NCBI GenBank assembly: GCA_963931925.1
Contig: OZ007573.1
Location: 41,976,722 to 42,040,721 of the forward strand
Source of the DNA: Onchidella celtica
Lineage: Eukaryota; Mollusca; Gastropoda; Systellommatophora; Onchidiidae
Direction of reading: 5' to 3'
DNA length: 64,000 nt
The position numbers and the translations under genes are program-made. The notes beneath the pieces were generated by a model. That model was not told the origin of the DNA. It made no database searches and saw only the letters and a list, made by a program, of their open reading frames with translations. Shown here one piece after another: positions 14,601 to 24,895 of this stretch; position 1 is the stretch's first letter, and each line of letters begins with the position of its first letter.

Positions 14601-16114
14601 CGGAATATATTCTCTTCCTGAATCCAGGCACTGAAATATCCAATGTTGAAATAAAGCATTAATGATCCTCGAATAATAAAAATAATTCCAAATGTGTCCG
14701 TCATATTTAATATCAATTATCAACAAAATAATTTGTAATCGGCTACCACTATCTCAAACTGACCATTTTTATGAATACAGTGCTAGATTTAATCTATCCT
14801 TTCAGTGTTTTATGGAGTTCCACCAAATCTGTACACACTTCATTTAAATTTTCAATTCATCGCATCCTGAGAAATTTTTTCTTAAATTCTAATTCTAAAA
14901 CATCTTGCTTCTGTTAGCCACAGGTCATGAAACTTCACATGCTAAATGATGAAATTCAGATACATTCTAATGTTGATTCTGATTTGCATCCCATAGTTTT
15001 TTCCTCTTAGTAAGAGTCTTATTCTGAGTCAGTAAGAATAATTTAGAAGCAAAAAATTGAAAGTTTATCTTCCTTCTGAACACCAAAGAAATATACCGTA
15101 AACCACCCCAAAAAGAAATTTTAAAAATGTAAAAAGTTCATATGAAAGCTGATACATTTTTAACATTAGGCCTACATTTGTTGCAACAAATTCATCTGGT
15201 GATATAGAACGAGTAATTGTCAAAACAACAGCCGGGGAAACAAGTTTTTAAATGGGCATTATAAATTCGGTGACAGAATAAATGAACTGGCAAAACTTAC
15301 TAATTTTCAGAGCCATAGAAGTAGACAAACTGAACATTTTTCTTGTTTGCGGGTTTCTTGATGTTTTCTCTGGGTTCCACAATCTGAGGATCATAATTAA
15401 AATGTCAACAATTGAACACAAAAATGTTCAGAACAGTACACATATTTCTTCCTTCAAACTGATTTTATTCAGAAAAACTACCAACTGGATCCCTCCAACT
15501 AAAATGATAAAGCCCATGCTTTCTGAACACTGCTCTCTGTCACGCTTGGCATTTTTGTTGGACACTGACATTGCAAAACCTTTTCCTTATAAATGCTATT
15601 CATTTTTAAGTGGAGGAAAACAATGGAAAATAAAGTTATATTTTGTACTTTGTTTAAAGAGCCATGATCCCCTGAGGAAATGCAAACTTGCTATTGTCTA
15701 TCGTAGGCTCACGTTGCAGATCTACTGCAATTTTCATGTTCTATTGAATTATAATGGTAACAAATTTCCTCATATAGCAACAATGTAAACAGTGCCTCAT
15801 TAAGCAACACCCACAATCTTATTCTGTTCCAATGATGAGACACGCAAACCCAAATCTAAAGTTTTTGTTGTTTTCGTTCAAACCCTCGACAGGGGCTGAG
15901 AAGCACGCGAGCTGACGCCGACTTAGCGTCGGAAGCCGGTAACATACCTTTCCTGGCCAGGCCTGGAACCCTTTCATCTTTGCCCTGCAAAAGACAGAAA
16001 GAATACATCGCATTAAATATTTTGCTTAGCATATAAAGTACGTAAATGATTTCTTGCGAAACACTGCGAAGTTTCTTACCACACAAGATCTCCGAGTTTG
16101 AAATTGGTCGCCAT
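2542..16114 (-). CDS. GLYR1: GLYR1 / N-PAC (PWWP + 6-phosphogluconate-dehydrogenase-like), 5' ten coding exons, incomplete at 3' end
   Basis: Ten exons on the minus strand join in phase: 16114-16080, 15984-15948, 15383-15301, 14630-14501, 13477-13370, 10702-10634 (or 10607), 9494-9441, 7672-7587, 3602-3434, 2676-2542. The encoded protein starts [18 protein letters not shown] and carries a PWWP domain (about residues 7-95, exons 1-4). An acidic/basic low-complexity linker follows (exons 5-8), then a conserved linker helix (exon 9) and the start of a Rossmann fold with [11 protein letters not shown] and VWNRTATK (exon 10). Known for the family: GLYR1/N-PAC (fly NDF) is a nuclear protein that binds H3K36me3 nucleosomes through PWWP, destabilises nucleosomes and assists KDM1B; its dehydrogenase fold is catalytically dead in mammals. 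The remaining dehydrogenase exons were not found between 1 and 2541 and probably lie beyond the left edge. Identification is strong; exon 5-8 borders are by splice signal and phase only. Confidence 0.9.
3434..3602 (-). CDS. GLYR1: GLYR1 coding exon 9
   Basis: Completes the split Lys codon and encodes [20 protein letters not shown] through [20 protein letters not shown] and [10 protein letters not shown]. The second stretch matches the conserved linker before the dehydrogenase domain in GLYR1. The acceptor is CATTTCAG. The donor (AAG|GTTGGC) is weak; GAT|GTAGCA, six codons earlier, would also keep frame. Confidence 0.82.
3883..4197. mobile_element. TA-flanked MITE, copy 1
   Basis: The ends are imperfect inverted repeats (GAGAGGTTTCACTATTGG against GAGAGATCTCACTTTCG) flanked by TA on both sides. 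A subterminal inverted repeat (GTAGGTTGCTGTGGTAAAC / GTTTACCGCAGCGACCTAG) gives strong foldback. It is homologous along its length to 17438-17736. A Tc1/mariner-type non-autonomous element is inferred from the TA sites. Confidence 0.75.
4690..5440. repeat. GC-rich unclassified block in GLYR1 intron
   Basis: Clearly higher GC than its surroundings. TCCCTCGATTTC occurs at both ends, near 4724 and 5407, as a direct repeat. Open frames exist but resemble no family I know. It may be an inserted element of unknown type. Confidence 0.35.
5660..6277. mobile_element. piggyBac-type MITE, family A copy 1
   Basis: Perfect terminal inverted repeat CTCACTTGAG, flanked by TTAA at 5656-5659 and 6278-6281. 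The last 50 bp match the end of the element at 12475-13096. It has no transposase ORF. Confidence 0.82.
6310..7103. mobile_element. piggyBac-type MITE, family B
   Basis: Inverted ends C(A/C)CTCACCCTGCGA flanked by TTAA at 6306-6309 and 7104-7107. 794 bp, no transposase. It starts only 25 bp after the TTAA that closes the preceding MITE. Confidence 0.78.
7192..7455. mobile_element. Possible short TTAA-flanked MITE
   Basis: TTAA flanks at 7188-7191 and 7456-7459, with weakly matching ends (CCCACTTTG / CCCTTTCAG). Internal imperfect palindrome around 7318-7355. The inverted repeat is poor, so the call is tentative. Confidence 0.35.
7587..7672 (-). CDS. GLYR1: GLYR1 coding exon 8
   Basis: Encodes [20 protein letters not shown] and then DSGSSTPK. 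It follows a long T-tract acceptor and ends at donor GTAAGT, leaving phase 2. Basic/serine-rich linker. Confidence 0.78.
8087..9226. mobile_element. hAT-like non-autonomous element
   Basis: The 14-bp inverted ends CAGAGATGCCACCC are flanked by TATATC on both sides (8081-8086, 9227-9232). CAG-starting ends suggest hAT, although an 8-bp duplication is usual there and only 6 bp match. No transposase remains. The interior is AT-rich with ATCTAGAT motifs. Confidence 0.65.
9441..9494 (-). CDS. GLYR1: GLYR1 coding exon 7
   Basis: 18 codons, [18 protein letters not shown]: a lysine-rich linker between acceptor TATTTTCAG and donor GTAAGC, phase 0 at both ends. Confidence 0.75.
9703..9942. mobile_element. 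MITE with GTCCCCTTAG ends
   Basis: Inverted terminal repeats of 19 bp, GTCCCCTTAGRATGACAAG, differ at one base between ends. The element is 240 bp with no ORF of note. No clear target duplication, so the superfamily is unknown. Confidence 0.68.
10634..10702 (-). CDS. GLYR1: GLYR1 coding exon 6 (linker, donor ambiguous)
   Basis: Encodes [20 protein letters not shown] and then EKS, after acceptor AACACAG. The donor could be GTGAGA (exon end 10634) or GTTTCT (exon end 10607). The longer form adds a basic tail RRKMRKKKK that could serve as a nuclear localisation signal. Both keep phase 0; I chose the better splice consensus. Confidence 0.65.
10926..12110. mobile_element. piggyBac-type non-autonomous element, family C (1,185 bp)
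   Basis: Ends CCCCTTCG in inverted orientation, flanked by TTAA at 10922-10925 and 12111-12114. A 37-bp internal inverted repeat sits at about 11114-11150 and 11702-11738. Three GTAC-centred palindromic motifs cluster near the right end (11975-12095). No transposase domain could be recognised. Confidence 0.8.
12389..12437. mobile_element. 25-bp micro-insertion with perfect 12-bp target duplication
   Basis: GATCGCTGACAT occurs at 12389-12400 and again at 12426-12437. Between the copies lie 25 bp, GGGGAGCGCA followed by five GAA units. This is the footprint expected of a target-primed LINE or SINE insertion truncated to its 3' tail. Confidence 0.7.
12475..13096. mobile_element. piggyBac-type MITE, family A copy 2
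   Basis: Perfect inverted ends CTCACTTGAGAC with TTAA at 12471-12474 and 13097-13100. Same length class (622 bp) and same 3' end as the copy at 5660-6277. No transposase. Confidence 0.82.
13370..13477 (-). CDS. GLYR1: GLYR1 coding exon 5
   Basis: Encodes [20 protein letters not shown] and a Ser/Thr/Ala-rich stretch ending KK. This is an acidic disordered linker with acceptor CACATCAG, donor GTGCGT, 36 codons and phase 0 at both ends. Confidence 0.75.
14501..14630 (-). CDS. GLYR1: GLYR1 coding exon 4
   Basis: Encodes (Y)[18 protein letters not shown] through [18 protein letters not shown]. This is the end of the PWWP barrel and its C-terminal helices. Acceptor ATTTCAG, donor GTAAGT, phase 0 out. 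Confidence 0.9.
15301..15383 (-). CDS. GLYR1: GLYR1 coding exon 3
   Basis: Encodes [19 protein letters not shown] then VYFYGSENY, the PWWP beta-barrel strands that align with human IVNPPKDLKKP...FFGTEDH. It has an acceptor ATCCTCAG and a donor GTAAGT. Confidence 0.9.
15948..15984 (-). CDS. GLYR1: GLYR1 coding exon 2
   Basis: 37-nt microexon between TTTTGCAG and GTATGT. It completes the W codon and encodes [12 protein letters not shown]. The PWWP signature reads AWPG here, a usual variant. Confidence 0.88.
16080..16114 (-). CDS. GLYR1: GLYR1 coding exon 1 (start codon)
   Basis: Encodes [12 protein letters not shown] up to a phase-2 donor (TG|GTAAGA). This is the start of the PWWP domain. The ATG at 16114 is chosen because the family's PWWP begins about seven residues from the N-terminus. 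Confidence 0.9.
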
Positions 16115-16171
16115 GATGCTTGTCAACACTTTACAGGAGGAAGTTGGGCATGATGGGAAGGGCTTGGTTTT

Positions 16172-16186
16172 GGGTCAACTTGACCC
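16172..16186. promoter_or_regulatory. Perfect ERE-like palindrome upstream of GLYR1
   Basis: GGGTCAACTTGACCC has two inverted GGTCA half-sites spaced by 3 bp. This is the consensus shape of a steroid-receptor (estrogen response) element. It lies about 58 bp upstream of the GLYR1 ATG. No TATA box is visible near it. Function is inferred from the motif only. Confidence 0.35.
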
Positions 16187-16965
16187 GGCCTACGGTGTTA
16201 GATATTTTTAGAGCACATAAGATTATACCCGGGATGCTGGTGTGACTCCTTTATCTGGTGGGACAAAAAGAAAACTTAACGAAGTTACAGGCATGAAAGA
16301 TAGAAATAAATGTGTAAAAAGACTGAAAAATGCACAGTAATAAGTTCTATGTGAATGAATATTGGTGGGATGACAGGAGTTAAAACGAGCAGCATGAAAT
16401 TGATACACTGTGCTAGAGACAGCCACAACCACACCAGGACAATGGGGAAGGGGAGGGGTAAGAGAACATGGAAATGGGAGATAATAACTAAACTTACTCG
16501 TCATAAGAATTAATTGAGTTCCTTCTTTGTATTTTTATTTTCGTATGTACGGAGTTAATAATAGCAGTGTTTTCTTATTTTCACCCCCTCCATTCCCCTT
16601 TCCCTTCTTCTGCGATTTTTTTCTTTTGTTCCCCTAATTCCACCACATTTCATTCCCTGTTTTTTTTTTTTTCACTCTTCAGATTTGTAAAAAGTGCAAA
16701 AAAAAGTACACGTTTTTTTTCTTTTTCTTCTCTCTCTCTTTTATAAAAATAATCTTTGGATGATGTGATATAACTTTTTTTAGCCTTTCATGTCTCCAAA
16801 GATCAAAACAACTCTAACTAGTTTTGGGGAGACACGATCTCCATGCGTAAATACTCCCCCTTCCCCCCCCCTCGCATTCCCCCTCCCCAGTCTTTCGGGA
16901 CTGTAATTTCACTCAGTTCTATTGCTCTGGCCATTGCCACTCCTCCACCCACCAAACAGCTAATA

Positions 16966-17424
16966 GCATAATTATCTCCAATGGTAAAGTCAAAATTTGG
17001 CAAAAAATAAAAGTTGTATGTAGCAAAGCCTCGCATTAGAAATAATACCCAAACGATACAATGAAATTCAAACTTAAAGAGAAGATAGAAAATGGCCTAT
17101 ATTTCGGCAGGTCTTTTTCAATGAAAAAAGAAAAAAACAATAATGAACAAAAAATTGGAAAATTGAACAGATAAAATAATGGAACAATAGAAGATTTGAA
17201 TGTGAAATATATAGAATCTAAACAGAATATGTATACTCAGCTGCGAGTTGTTGTTGTTGTTGTTGTTTTTTTTTCAAGGATGTTGCCGAAATATAGGCCA
17301 TTTTCTGTCTTCTCTTTTAGTTTGAGGTTCGTTGTATCGTTTGGGTATTATTTCTTACGCGAGGCTTAGCTGCATACAACTTTTTCTTTTTTGTCAAATT
17401 TGGACGTTGCATAGTTATGCCAGA
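16966..17424. repeat. Foldback repeat with arms of roughly 140 bp
   Basis: The left arm (about 16966-17112) and right arm (about 17280-17424) are inverted copies. They share the core stretch from GTTGTATG through ACCCAAACGATACAA to GGCCTATATTTCGGCA. The spacer contains a (GTT)n tract. No gene is present. Confidence 0.75.
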
Positions 17425-17437
17425 GAGTATAGATGTA

Positions 17438-17736
17438 TAGAGAGGGTTCACTATTGGTCGATTTGCACTGCGAGACACGGGAGGCTCCGCGAAACCATTG
17501 TTAGCATGGAGTGGAAAGTAGGTCGCTGCGGTAAACAAAACCGGTTTGTGCATTTCCATGGGGTGTAAGAACTTACAAACGGATCTAAATTGTTTCAGTC
17601 AGCCCAAAAATATGAACAAACCACACTAAACAGATATGCACACTATCTTTGGCGAAGAAGGTCTCTTTCAATTCTTCAATTTCTTGTTTACCGCAGCGAC
17701 CTAGTTTCGCGATTTGGCGGAAGTGAGATCTCTCTG
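17438..17736. mobile_element. TA-flanked MITE, copy 2
   Basis: Second copy of the element at 3883-4197, with the same ends and the same subterminal inverted repeat (TAGGTCGCTGCGGTAAAC / GTTTACCGCAGCGACCTA). The right flank is TG instead of TA. It begins within about 15 bp of the foldback repeat to its left. Confidence 0.75.
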
Positions 17737-18465
17737 GTTATGCTGCGACCCCATAGTTTTTCTGTGGTTTTTATAATATTTCGTCAATCCCCAGCAGTAC
17801 ACCGCCTATACTTATTATACAGGAGTATTAGGACTCGTGTCGGGCCTCCCAACCATGGCAGGTCTCCCAAACATGGCAAATTGCACACTCTGCGCAAAAT
17901 TTTAGCGAACACTTCATGGCACTAATCAATTTCACACCCTTAGCAAAATATTGATAGAAATTTAACTAGCCATCAACCAGCACCTATAAAGACAACATAG
18001 AGTAAACTTTCTGTCTTATCTTGTTTTTCCCTGAAGTAGCTCTAACCAATCATGGATAGACAACTGGTCCCAAGCCAGATCCCTGACGAAGGCTTTATCA
18101 TGACTGAAAAGGTTAAAAGAAAGAAAAAAACACGCACACAACTCCTGTCACAAAGGACATGAATCTTGATTTTTGTTTTGGTCTTATTTTGGTGGTATCA
18201 GTGCGCAATCTGCCATATTTTGGAAACTGGGTCTGCATCGAAATACCTAGTGCTCACACACATGTCAGATTGTATTTGCACACCAACTACTAGAACTATC
18301 GCGCACTGAATGTGCAATCCACCACATAATTATGGGAGACGTGCCATGTTTTGGGGGGGGGGGGCGGGGAGGGGCTGACACGATTAGGAGACCTATAGCT
18401 AGCTATATCTTCACCTCTCTTATGTAGTGAAACAATGTTGTAACCATCACGCCAACAAGTACCAT

Positions 18466-18560
18466 AATACCACCATTATTATTATTTTATCATCATAACC
18501 ACCACTCCATCATCAACATCGCAACCATCTTCACCACCACCATACAACCATAAATCCCAG
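18466..18560. repeat. ATC/ACC-rich microsatellite
   Basis: Imperfect trinucleotide runs (ATT, ATC, ACC). No coding signal. Confidence 0.7.
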
Positions 18561-18699
18561 TCAGAATGTGGCAAAAAGAAAAAGTGTGTGCCAAAGCCTC
18601 GCTTCATGCAACTTTTTCTTGCTGCCACATTTTGAATTTACTCCAAGCTTGCTGCGACCCCAAAGATTTTTTTTTCTTTACAATACCCGCGCTAACTGT

Positions 18700-18965
18700 G
18701 GTCCTCGGCCCTGCCCGGGATAAATCTATCTATCAGTTTCAGTCCTGGGTGATTATAATCGATCTACTTTACCTTGGACGTTCCTTTATGTTTACTTTGT
18801 TGATGTTGTTGTTTTACAGCTACGCCTTAAATCTTACGGTAGGCCTACTGCACTTCCTTTGCGCGTCGACGCCTTACGCACCTCGTCAGTTTCCATGAAA
18901 TGGCAAGAATCGGGATCCGGGGCAGCATGTTTCAGAACACATCGTAGGAAATGATGACGTCATGT
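18700..18965. repeat. Dispersed repeat (copy 1 of a family with 50345-50600)
   Basis: Shares CCCTGCCCGGGATAAAT, GTTTCAGT(T/C)CTGGGTG and the downstream spacing with 50345-50600, and a GGAA(A/G)TGATGA(C/T)GTCATG segment with 19372-19545. The family is unknown. Confidence 0.55.
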
Positions 18966-19371
18966 GTTCGTGGAAAAGAAAGGATCGGAAAGGGGGGGGG
19001 GGGAAATTAGAGACACAAAGCAAACTCAAAAAATACTTCCCACCATTTCAAACCTGCAATTCTAAACAAGAACTTTCTACAGGTCGGAAGGAAGGTATAT
19101 TCAAAGTTTACGCAAATCTGAGTCGTATGTGCGTCTTTAGGTCTTGTTAAAAATGGGGGCGACTTTGTTTTTTTTTATTATATAACTTTTTACTAGTAAC
19201 TGCCACATTCTTCGACTGGTTGAAAAAAAAAAGACATCACTTCAGACCGAAAGGAATGAGCACATAGCGATAGATTATCATTGATGCAGAGATGCGTAGG
19301 GTCATCCACAAAACTCAGCTAGATAGACAAGACGGTAGGCCTACGCAGTGTGCAGCGGTGCACACCGAGAA

Positions 19372-19545
19372 ATTTTCAGGAAGTGATGATGTCATGGACT
19401 TGTGTATTCGGGAAAATGAAGGATCAAGGGTAGACAATTAGCGACGCAGAACAAACTCAAATAAACAACAACTTCCCCACCATTTCAAATCTCCAAATCG
19501 AAAGAAGAACCTTCTGCAGGTCGAAAGTAAGGCATAGGTAAAATT
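19372..19545. repeat. Diverged duplicate of 18935-19110
   Basis: Both stretches run from GGAA(A/G)TGATGA(C/T)GTCATG through ACAAACTCAAA, ACCATTTCAAA and TGCAGGTCG-type blocks in the same order, about 437 bp apart. A local duplication or two copies of one repeat. Confidence 0.55.
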
Positions 19546-19547
19546 TC

Positions 19548-19735
19548 ATGCCAAACCACATCACCACTAATGGCACTAGTCGCTCCCACGTCACAATCAC
19601 CACTATCACTCCAAATCACCACTACCAATACCGTCACCACCCCCACCCCCACCACCACCATCACCATTACCACAATCGCCACCACTATCACCACTACTAC
19701 CACCACCAGCACCACCACTGCCACCGTCATTCCTT
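19548..19735. repeat. ACC/ATC-rich microsatellite
   Basis: Imperfect ACC/ATC/CAC trinucleotide array. Frames through it give poly-His or poly-Thr strings that I treat as artefacts. Confidence 0.75.
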
Positions 19736-20536
19736 TAATGATAAAAGTCGGAAATATAAGTAGTTGAAAGTAACCAGTTTCGGTAGGCCTACCAATACCA
19801 GAAAATTCAGTCAGATATTTTAAAGAACATACTTTCAAAGAAAACTGGGCTGGAGTCATTTTGTTATTTGCCCCTGCCAGCCACCACTCTAGTCACACCT
19901 TGGCACCGTATGGCACGGCCAATAGAGATAAATACTTAGGGCATTTGGAGGGGGGGGGGGGTGCAGTTGCTTACCATGGAGCCACAATTCATATGAAACA
20001 GTTATATTCGACCATGGAATAAACTGGCTCATCACAAGGAAATAATATCCATTGTAAATTTGGGGTTTTAAACTCAGTTTTTTTGATTTTTTTTTTATCA
20101 ATCAATTTTATAGTCTATTTTCCCCCATTTTTTAAAGTAAGAAAAGAAAAGAAAAACAACAACAACAACAACAAATTAACAAAACTATGATCAGAAAACA
20201 CTGAAGAGTGGGCGGGGCAGACGTCGGCATGTCCATCCCATAAAACCTCCGAGAAATCTATCTCGAGACTTCGAACTCCATATAATACAAGTACAACATG
20301 ATGGCGCGGAGAGCTGAGCACGTATGGGTGTGTCCCGAGTGCGAGGAGGCTGGTTCTACACCAAAGTAATACCAAAGTAATACTACAAAACTAAGTTAAA
20401 TCTAAAGATCTCTGAAGATTTCAACTATCAGGGTCCGAGAAGATTAAGGTTTTCAGTGGAAGGAACAGGCTCCGGGGGGAGGGGGAGAGACAGTTTCATA
20501 CGTGGCTGTGGCTGTATGTGTATGTGTGTGAGACAG

Positions 20537-20690
20537 AAGGGGAGAGAGAGAGAGAGAATCAGAGATGGAGAGAGAGAAAGAGGAGAGACAGAGGGAGGGA
20601 GTGAGACCGAGAATGTGGGGAGGGGGTGGGGTGGGGGTGAGAAAGAAAGAGAGAGGGAGAGAGAGAGAGAGAGAGTCTTTAACTCTTCGT
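20537..20690. repeat. (GA)n purine-rich microsatellite
   Basis: Long imperfect GA repeat interrupted by GGG tracts. Not coding. Confidence 0.8.
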
Positions 20691-21104
20691 GGAGTGATTT
20701 GGGGGGAGAGGTGGGCAGCGTCGCTCGCTTCAATTATTATGGTAATAAATTAACTGTTTGATCGACCTTTTTTTTAACAAGTAAAAGTTGTATGATTAAT
20801 TCAAACGGAATATAAATATAGATTGTCTGTGTAATGAAACAGTAAATTCTCCTAGCAGAACGCATAGATAATTTATACTACGGTCATATAGTATATCTAT
20901 GGCAAAATGTCGCATGAAGTTTTAAAACATCAAGGCCTTATCAATATGATAGACAAGCACCATTCGAATATTCGCACACTCATATGAAAAAGAGGGGGGG
21001 GGGGGCGTGAGGCTATATGAAAAGTGGAGGGGGTGGGTAAAATTGCCAAATTGGGGCTTACATAGGCCTACTCTATGAGTGATCCCACAGCAACCTTAGT
21101 GGCC

Positions 21105-22680
21105 TTGGTCATAGCTTCCGCTCCGATATTTTTACGGAAACTGACGTAGGAAAAAGTATAAAAAAAAAAACTCTTTGCCTTTGCATACTTGTCCATGGCA
21201 TCCGTTCCGCTCTGCTCCTCACCGCTATAGAGGCAAAGCGAGTTTTTGATACGTTATTTTCCATAACAATGGCGGAACGTTTCTTTGGCATTCCAGAGGC
21301 GGAAGGGAAGGACTGCTTGTCTACAGTCAAGAATTTTATGGAGAAAGAGATGCATCTGACTGGTGGCAGGGAGTTCCCCGTCCAGAGAGCACACAGAATC
21401 GGCGCCAGGCGGCAAAATAACGTCGCCATGACACAGAGTCGGGTTCGCCCTCGTCCAATTATTGTTGCCTTTCTGGATCACCGAGATCGGGAAACAGTTC
21501 GCGCAACTCTCTACGCTCCCCGCATGGCATCGCTGAGGATTTCCCAGTTGAGATACGGAAAGCAAGGGAGACCCTGCTAACTGAGTTTAAGGATGCCAAA
21601 AAAAGCAGGAAAACGGGCTACCATCGCCTATCCTGCAAGCTCATCATTGATGATTGAGGGAAAGTTGGTCCGCGAGGTGCCAGTGATCTCCACGCAAGAC
21701 AGGCATCACTAGGGACGCGCGCCGGGAGAGGTCAAGGAGGAAAATTGAACGTTCGTGTGTTTAAATGTCAATGATAATTTAGAGAGTAAGCTTGAGACGG
21801 ATGAGTTTGTTAGAAGTGTGAGTGGTTTTGATGTTATTATGTTGAGCGAAAGCTGGACAAACGAGATGTCTGAATTGAAGTTAGAAGGATATGAACGTGT
21901 CTGTAAGCATCGTGTAAGGAAAAGAAGGGCAACAAGAGATTCAGGGGGTTTAGTTCGCTTTTTTAAATAAGAGATGTGGGAGGGAGTGACTGAATATACA
22001 TGGGATTTTGAGGACGGCTTGGTTTTTGAGTTTTCAAAACAATTTTTTGGATTTCATGAAGATTTATACGTCATTTTTCCTTATATTAAACCGTCTATAT
22101 CGACACGTCGTGACCGTGACACAGGAGTTGATGAGTACGAGATGCTGGAACAGAAAGTAGCTGAGTTGTGTGACTGTGGTAATATTGTTGTAGTTGGAGA
22201 TCTGAACGAGGGAACAGGATTGTTAGATGATGTAAGTTTATGTGACAATATTGATGAAATTGATGTTTAAAACAATTGGCATGGAATCGATGAAGATGGT
22301 ATCATTAATTGTAACCTGTTAGTGCATAGAGTTAGTGAAGACATGGGAGAGAATAAATATGGTCATAGATTAACCAGATTATGTAAAATGAGTGATCTAC
22401 TGGTTTTGAATGGAAGAGCGGGAAAGGACAAAGCAGTGGGGAAAATTGACGTTTTGTAACAAAAAACTGGCAAAGTGTTATAGATTATGTCTTCTGCTCA
22501 AAATCTGCTTTGTATAATGTTATCTGATTTTGAGATGGGCGCTATGAGTGAATTTTCTGATCATGTCCCTGTCAGCTTCAGTTTTGTAAGCAACATTATA
22601 AATGTGATGGAAGAATTTGAAGACATTGTTTGTACAGATGAGAACGAAAGTGACATGGAAAGAAAGAAAACGTGGTGAAT
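21105..22680 (+). pseudogene. Decayed LINE, ORF1-like protein and endonuclease remnants
   Basis: An ORF at 21269-21580 (MAERFFGIPEAEGKDCLSTV, then AHRIGARRQNNV and RPRPIIVAFLDHRDRETVRA) resembles the RNA-binding ORF1 protein of L1-like LINEs. Its C-terminal part continues in other frames to about 21710. Fragments of an exonuclease-endonuclease-phosphatase endonuclease follow: DVIMLSESWTN at 21828, NIVVVGDLNEGTG at 22180 and EFSDHVPVSF at 22550, the last containing the catalytic SDH. Frameshifts and stops separate them, and no reverse transcriptase follows. The upstream 21105-21268 is repeated at 24690-24895, suggesting a shared 5' UTR. Confidence 0.7.
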
Positions 22681-23694
22681 TTGTTGACAACTTAGTACTT
22701 TGATAATCATGATGACAAAAAGAATGTGGGTATGCGGGAAGGGCCCAATGTTAGGGGATAGTATAGTACAATGTATTTTACATATAGTAACCTAATATGT
22801 AGGCCTATAACTGAACAGTCAGCACAGCTCAGCATTTTCTCTATCCGGTTTTGTATTTGGACTAGATCCCTAGCAACAGCTGGATCTGGGAACCGTTTTC
22901 TTGTCAGAACGAGAACCGAGAGCTAATGTGAATTTTCATGAATTCAGTAATTGATACTAAAGTGATCTCACAAAAAATATGTGGAAACAGAAAGCATAAA
23001 ACAATTGATACATTGTTTATGATAAGAAAGGAAGGCAACAGTAATAAGGTGAATCGTTTTTAAAATTTTAAATTGAGAGCTCACGATATTTAGGATGCCC
23101 AGTGACAATCTGGCAACAGAGAATGACCAGGGCCCATAGATATCTACTGAACGCCAGGACCTGATGTTTGTCAGCTAAGCAGGGACATTCACCACTAGGT
23201 AGAGGGGGAGCACCCGCAGACGTGAACTGGACATACCAGATTGGCTGCTGACTGGATTCATTGGCTGGGAAGCTTTCGGGCTATGTATGAAGGATGTACG
23301 CTCGGAAGAGGAGGGTTGCCCCCAGCATGTGGAAGTTTTATTTATGTTTTTTTTTTCTCTCTCTTTAGCAAAATAAGTTGTAGGATTATATTATAAAAAA
23401 TCAAATGCAGACTGTTTCTAACGAACCAGCCAAGAGTCTGAGCAAAAGGCCATTTAAAATTTCAGAATATTAAGGCTTTATCGTGGACATTCAACATTTC
23501 ATGGCCATACGCTCGTACAAAGTGGAGGGGCGGGTTGAAGTTAAGCGTATGAAAAGTGTGCAAGGGGATTGGGGAGGCGTTGTCAAAAATAGACAAAATT
23601 GAGCGTGCCCACTTTTTGGATGGCCCATTTGATTGCTTGCCTTCTCTTGTTACACGTCGCGAAGGGTCTTGAAAGAGTTTTTAACCCTCTTGCT

Positions 23695-23931
23695 GCCATA
23701 GGGCCGATATATCGGCCTACCATAATTGCTGAAGTCTGCACGTCAGCCGTCTTATCGGCTCTACTGTTTTATGCTAAAGCTGCCGCGAGGCCAATGTATC
23801 GGCCGATATTGCTTCGGCATGTATTGCACTCCTGATTTTATACCACTTCCTGCTGACTTTCTACCCGATCAATCATCCATTATTCTGGCCTTTACACAAA
23901 GCAGAGGCATTTGGGCTTGGCAGCAAAAGGG
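23695..23931. mobile_element. Short piggyBac-type MITE
   Basis: Inverted ends CCCTCTTGCTGCCA / CCCTTTTGCTGCCA. TTAA on the left (23691-23694) and TCAA on the right (one change). The left part contains the palindrome GGCCGATATATCGGCC. 237 bp. Confidence 0.72.
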
Positions 23932-24689
23932 TCAAAGGCTGGATAAAAGTGGGTTTGAGAAATCACGGAACAAAATTCATTTACGTACGGCAGAGCCAAC
24001 TTATGAAAAGCTTGATACTCCTCATTCTGTGGGCAAGCATTCTCGGCCAAAATATCCATATCGATACGTCTTTGTTATCAGAGGTCAACTACATGGGTTC
24101 AGATATGAGGTCAGTAACATTCTCGCCACTCCTAACAAGTGCCGTGTTTTGAACACAGTGTACTTCTCAATTGTTACAAAACCAATAACCCGAACAACTA
24201 CTTCATCTTTATCAATTTGGAAACAAGGGAAAATTGTTGACCTTTCCGTATGAATCCTGAGAAATTAACTAGGCCGGCCATAATCATCTGATCTTAGTTG
24301 AATGCTCCCTGAACAATTTGATAATCCAATATGGGATATAATTACTATTGTTAGAATTCCCGGCGACATGTATGATGGTTGTGATGAAGGTGATAATACT
24401 GATAAAAGGAGCTCAGTTCAAAGGGCTTAAAATATTGCAATAAGGACATATTAATTGTTGAAAAAGCTCTTAATTCCCTTCCTCCCCCACTTCAAAGAAA
24501 CAAGCCTGTTAATTTTCGGACAAGCATTGGACCCTCGCCAGCAAAAGGATTTGTCACTGTCAGTCACAACTAGGTTGAATCCCTGATATTGAAAGAGCTA
24601 GGCCGACTTTTTCGATTAATTAAATGTCCGTTAATTATTAACTCAGATCATTTTATGGCACCTCTTTCACTTTTTCAGCTTGTGGCGGT

Positions 24690-24895
24690 GGTGAGACTAC
24701 AAAGATTACTACTCGGTAGTTCCGCTCCGCCTTTTTTTTTTTTTATAGCAGAAAATGACGTATGAAATAGTGAACCATTTTTTGCCTCTATATACTTGAC
24801 CACAACATCCGTTCCGCTCCGCCCCTCATCGTTATAGAGACAAAGAGAGATTTGCATGCATCATTTTCTGTAAAAACAGCCGAGCTAATGCTCCG
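24690..24895. repeat. Fragment homologous to the 5' region of the 21.1-kb LINE
   Basis: Shares TTCCGCTCCG, a T/A-run, TTGCCTCTATATACTTG/TTGCCTTTGCATACTTG and CATCCGTTCCGCTC in the same order as 21112-21225. A second, truncated copy of that element. Confidence 0.55.

Noticed and set aside
19548..19763. His-rich and Thr-rich open frames
   Set aside because: They are translations of an ACC/ATC microsatellite, with no start context or homology.
20428..20761. Open frames of about 100 codons on both strands
   Set aside because: They are products of the GA repeat (Ser-Leu or Arg-Glu strings), not genes.
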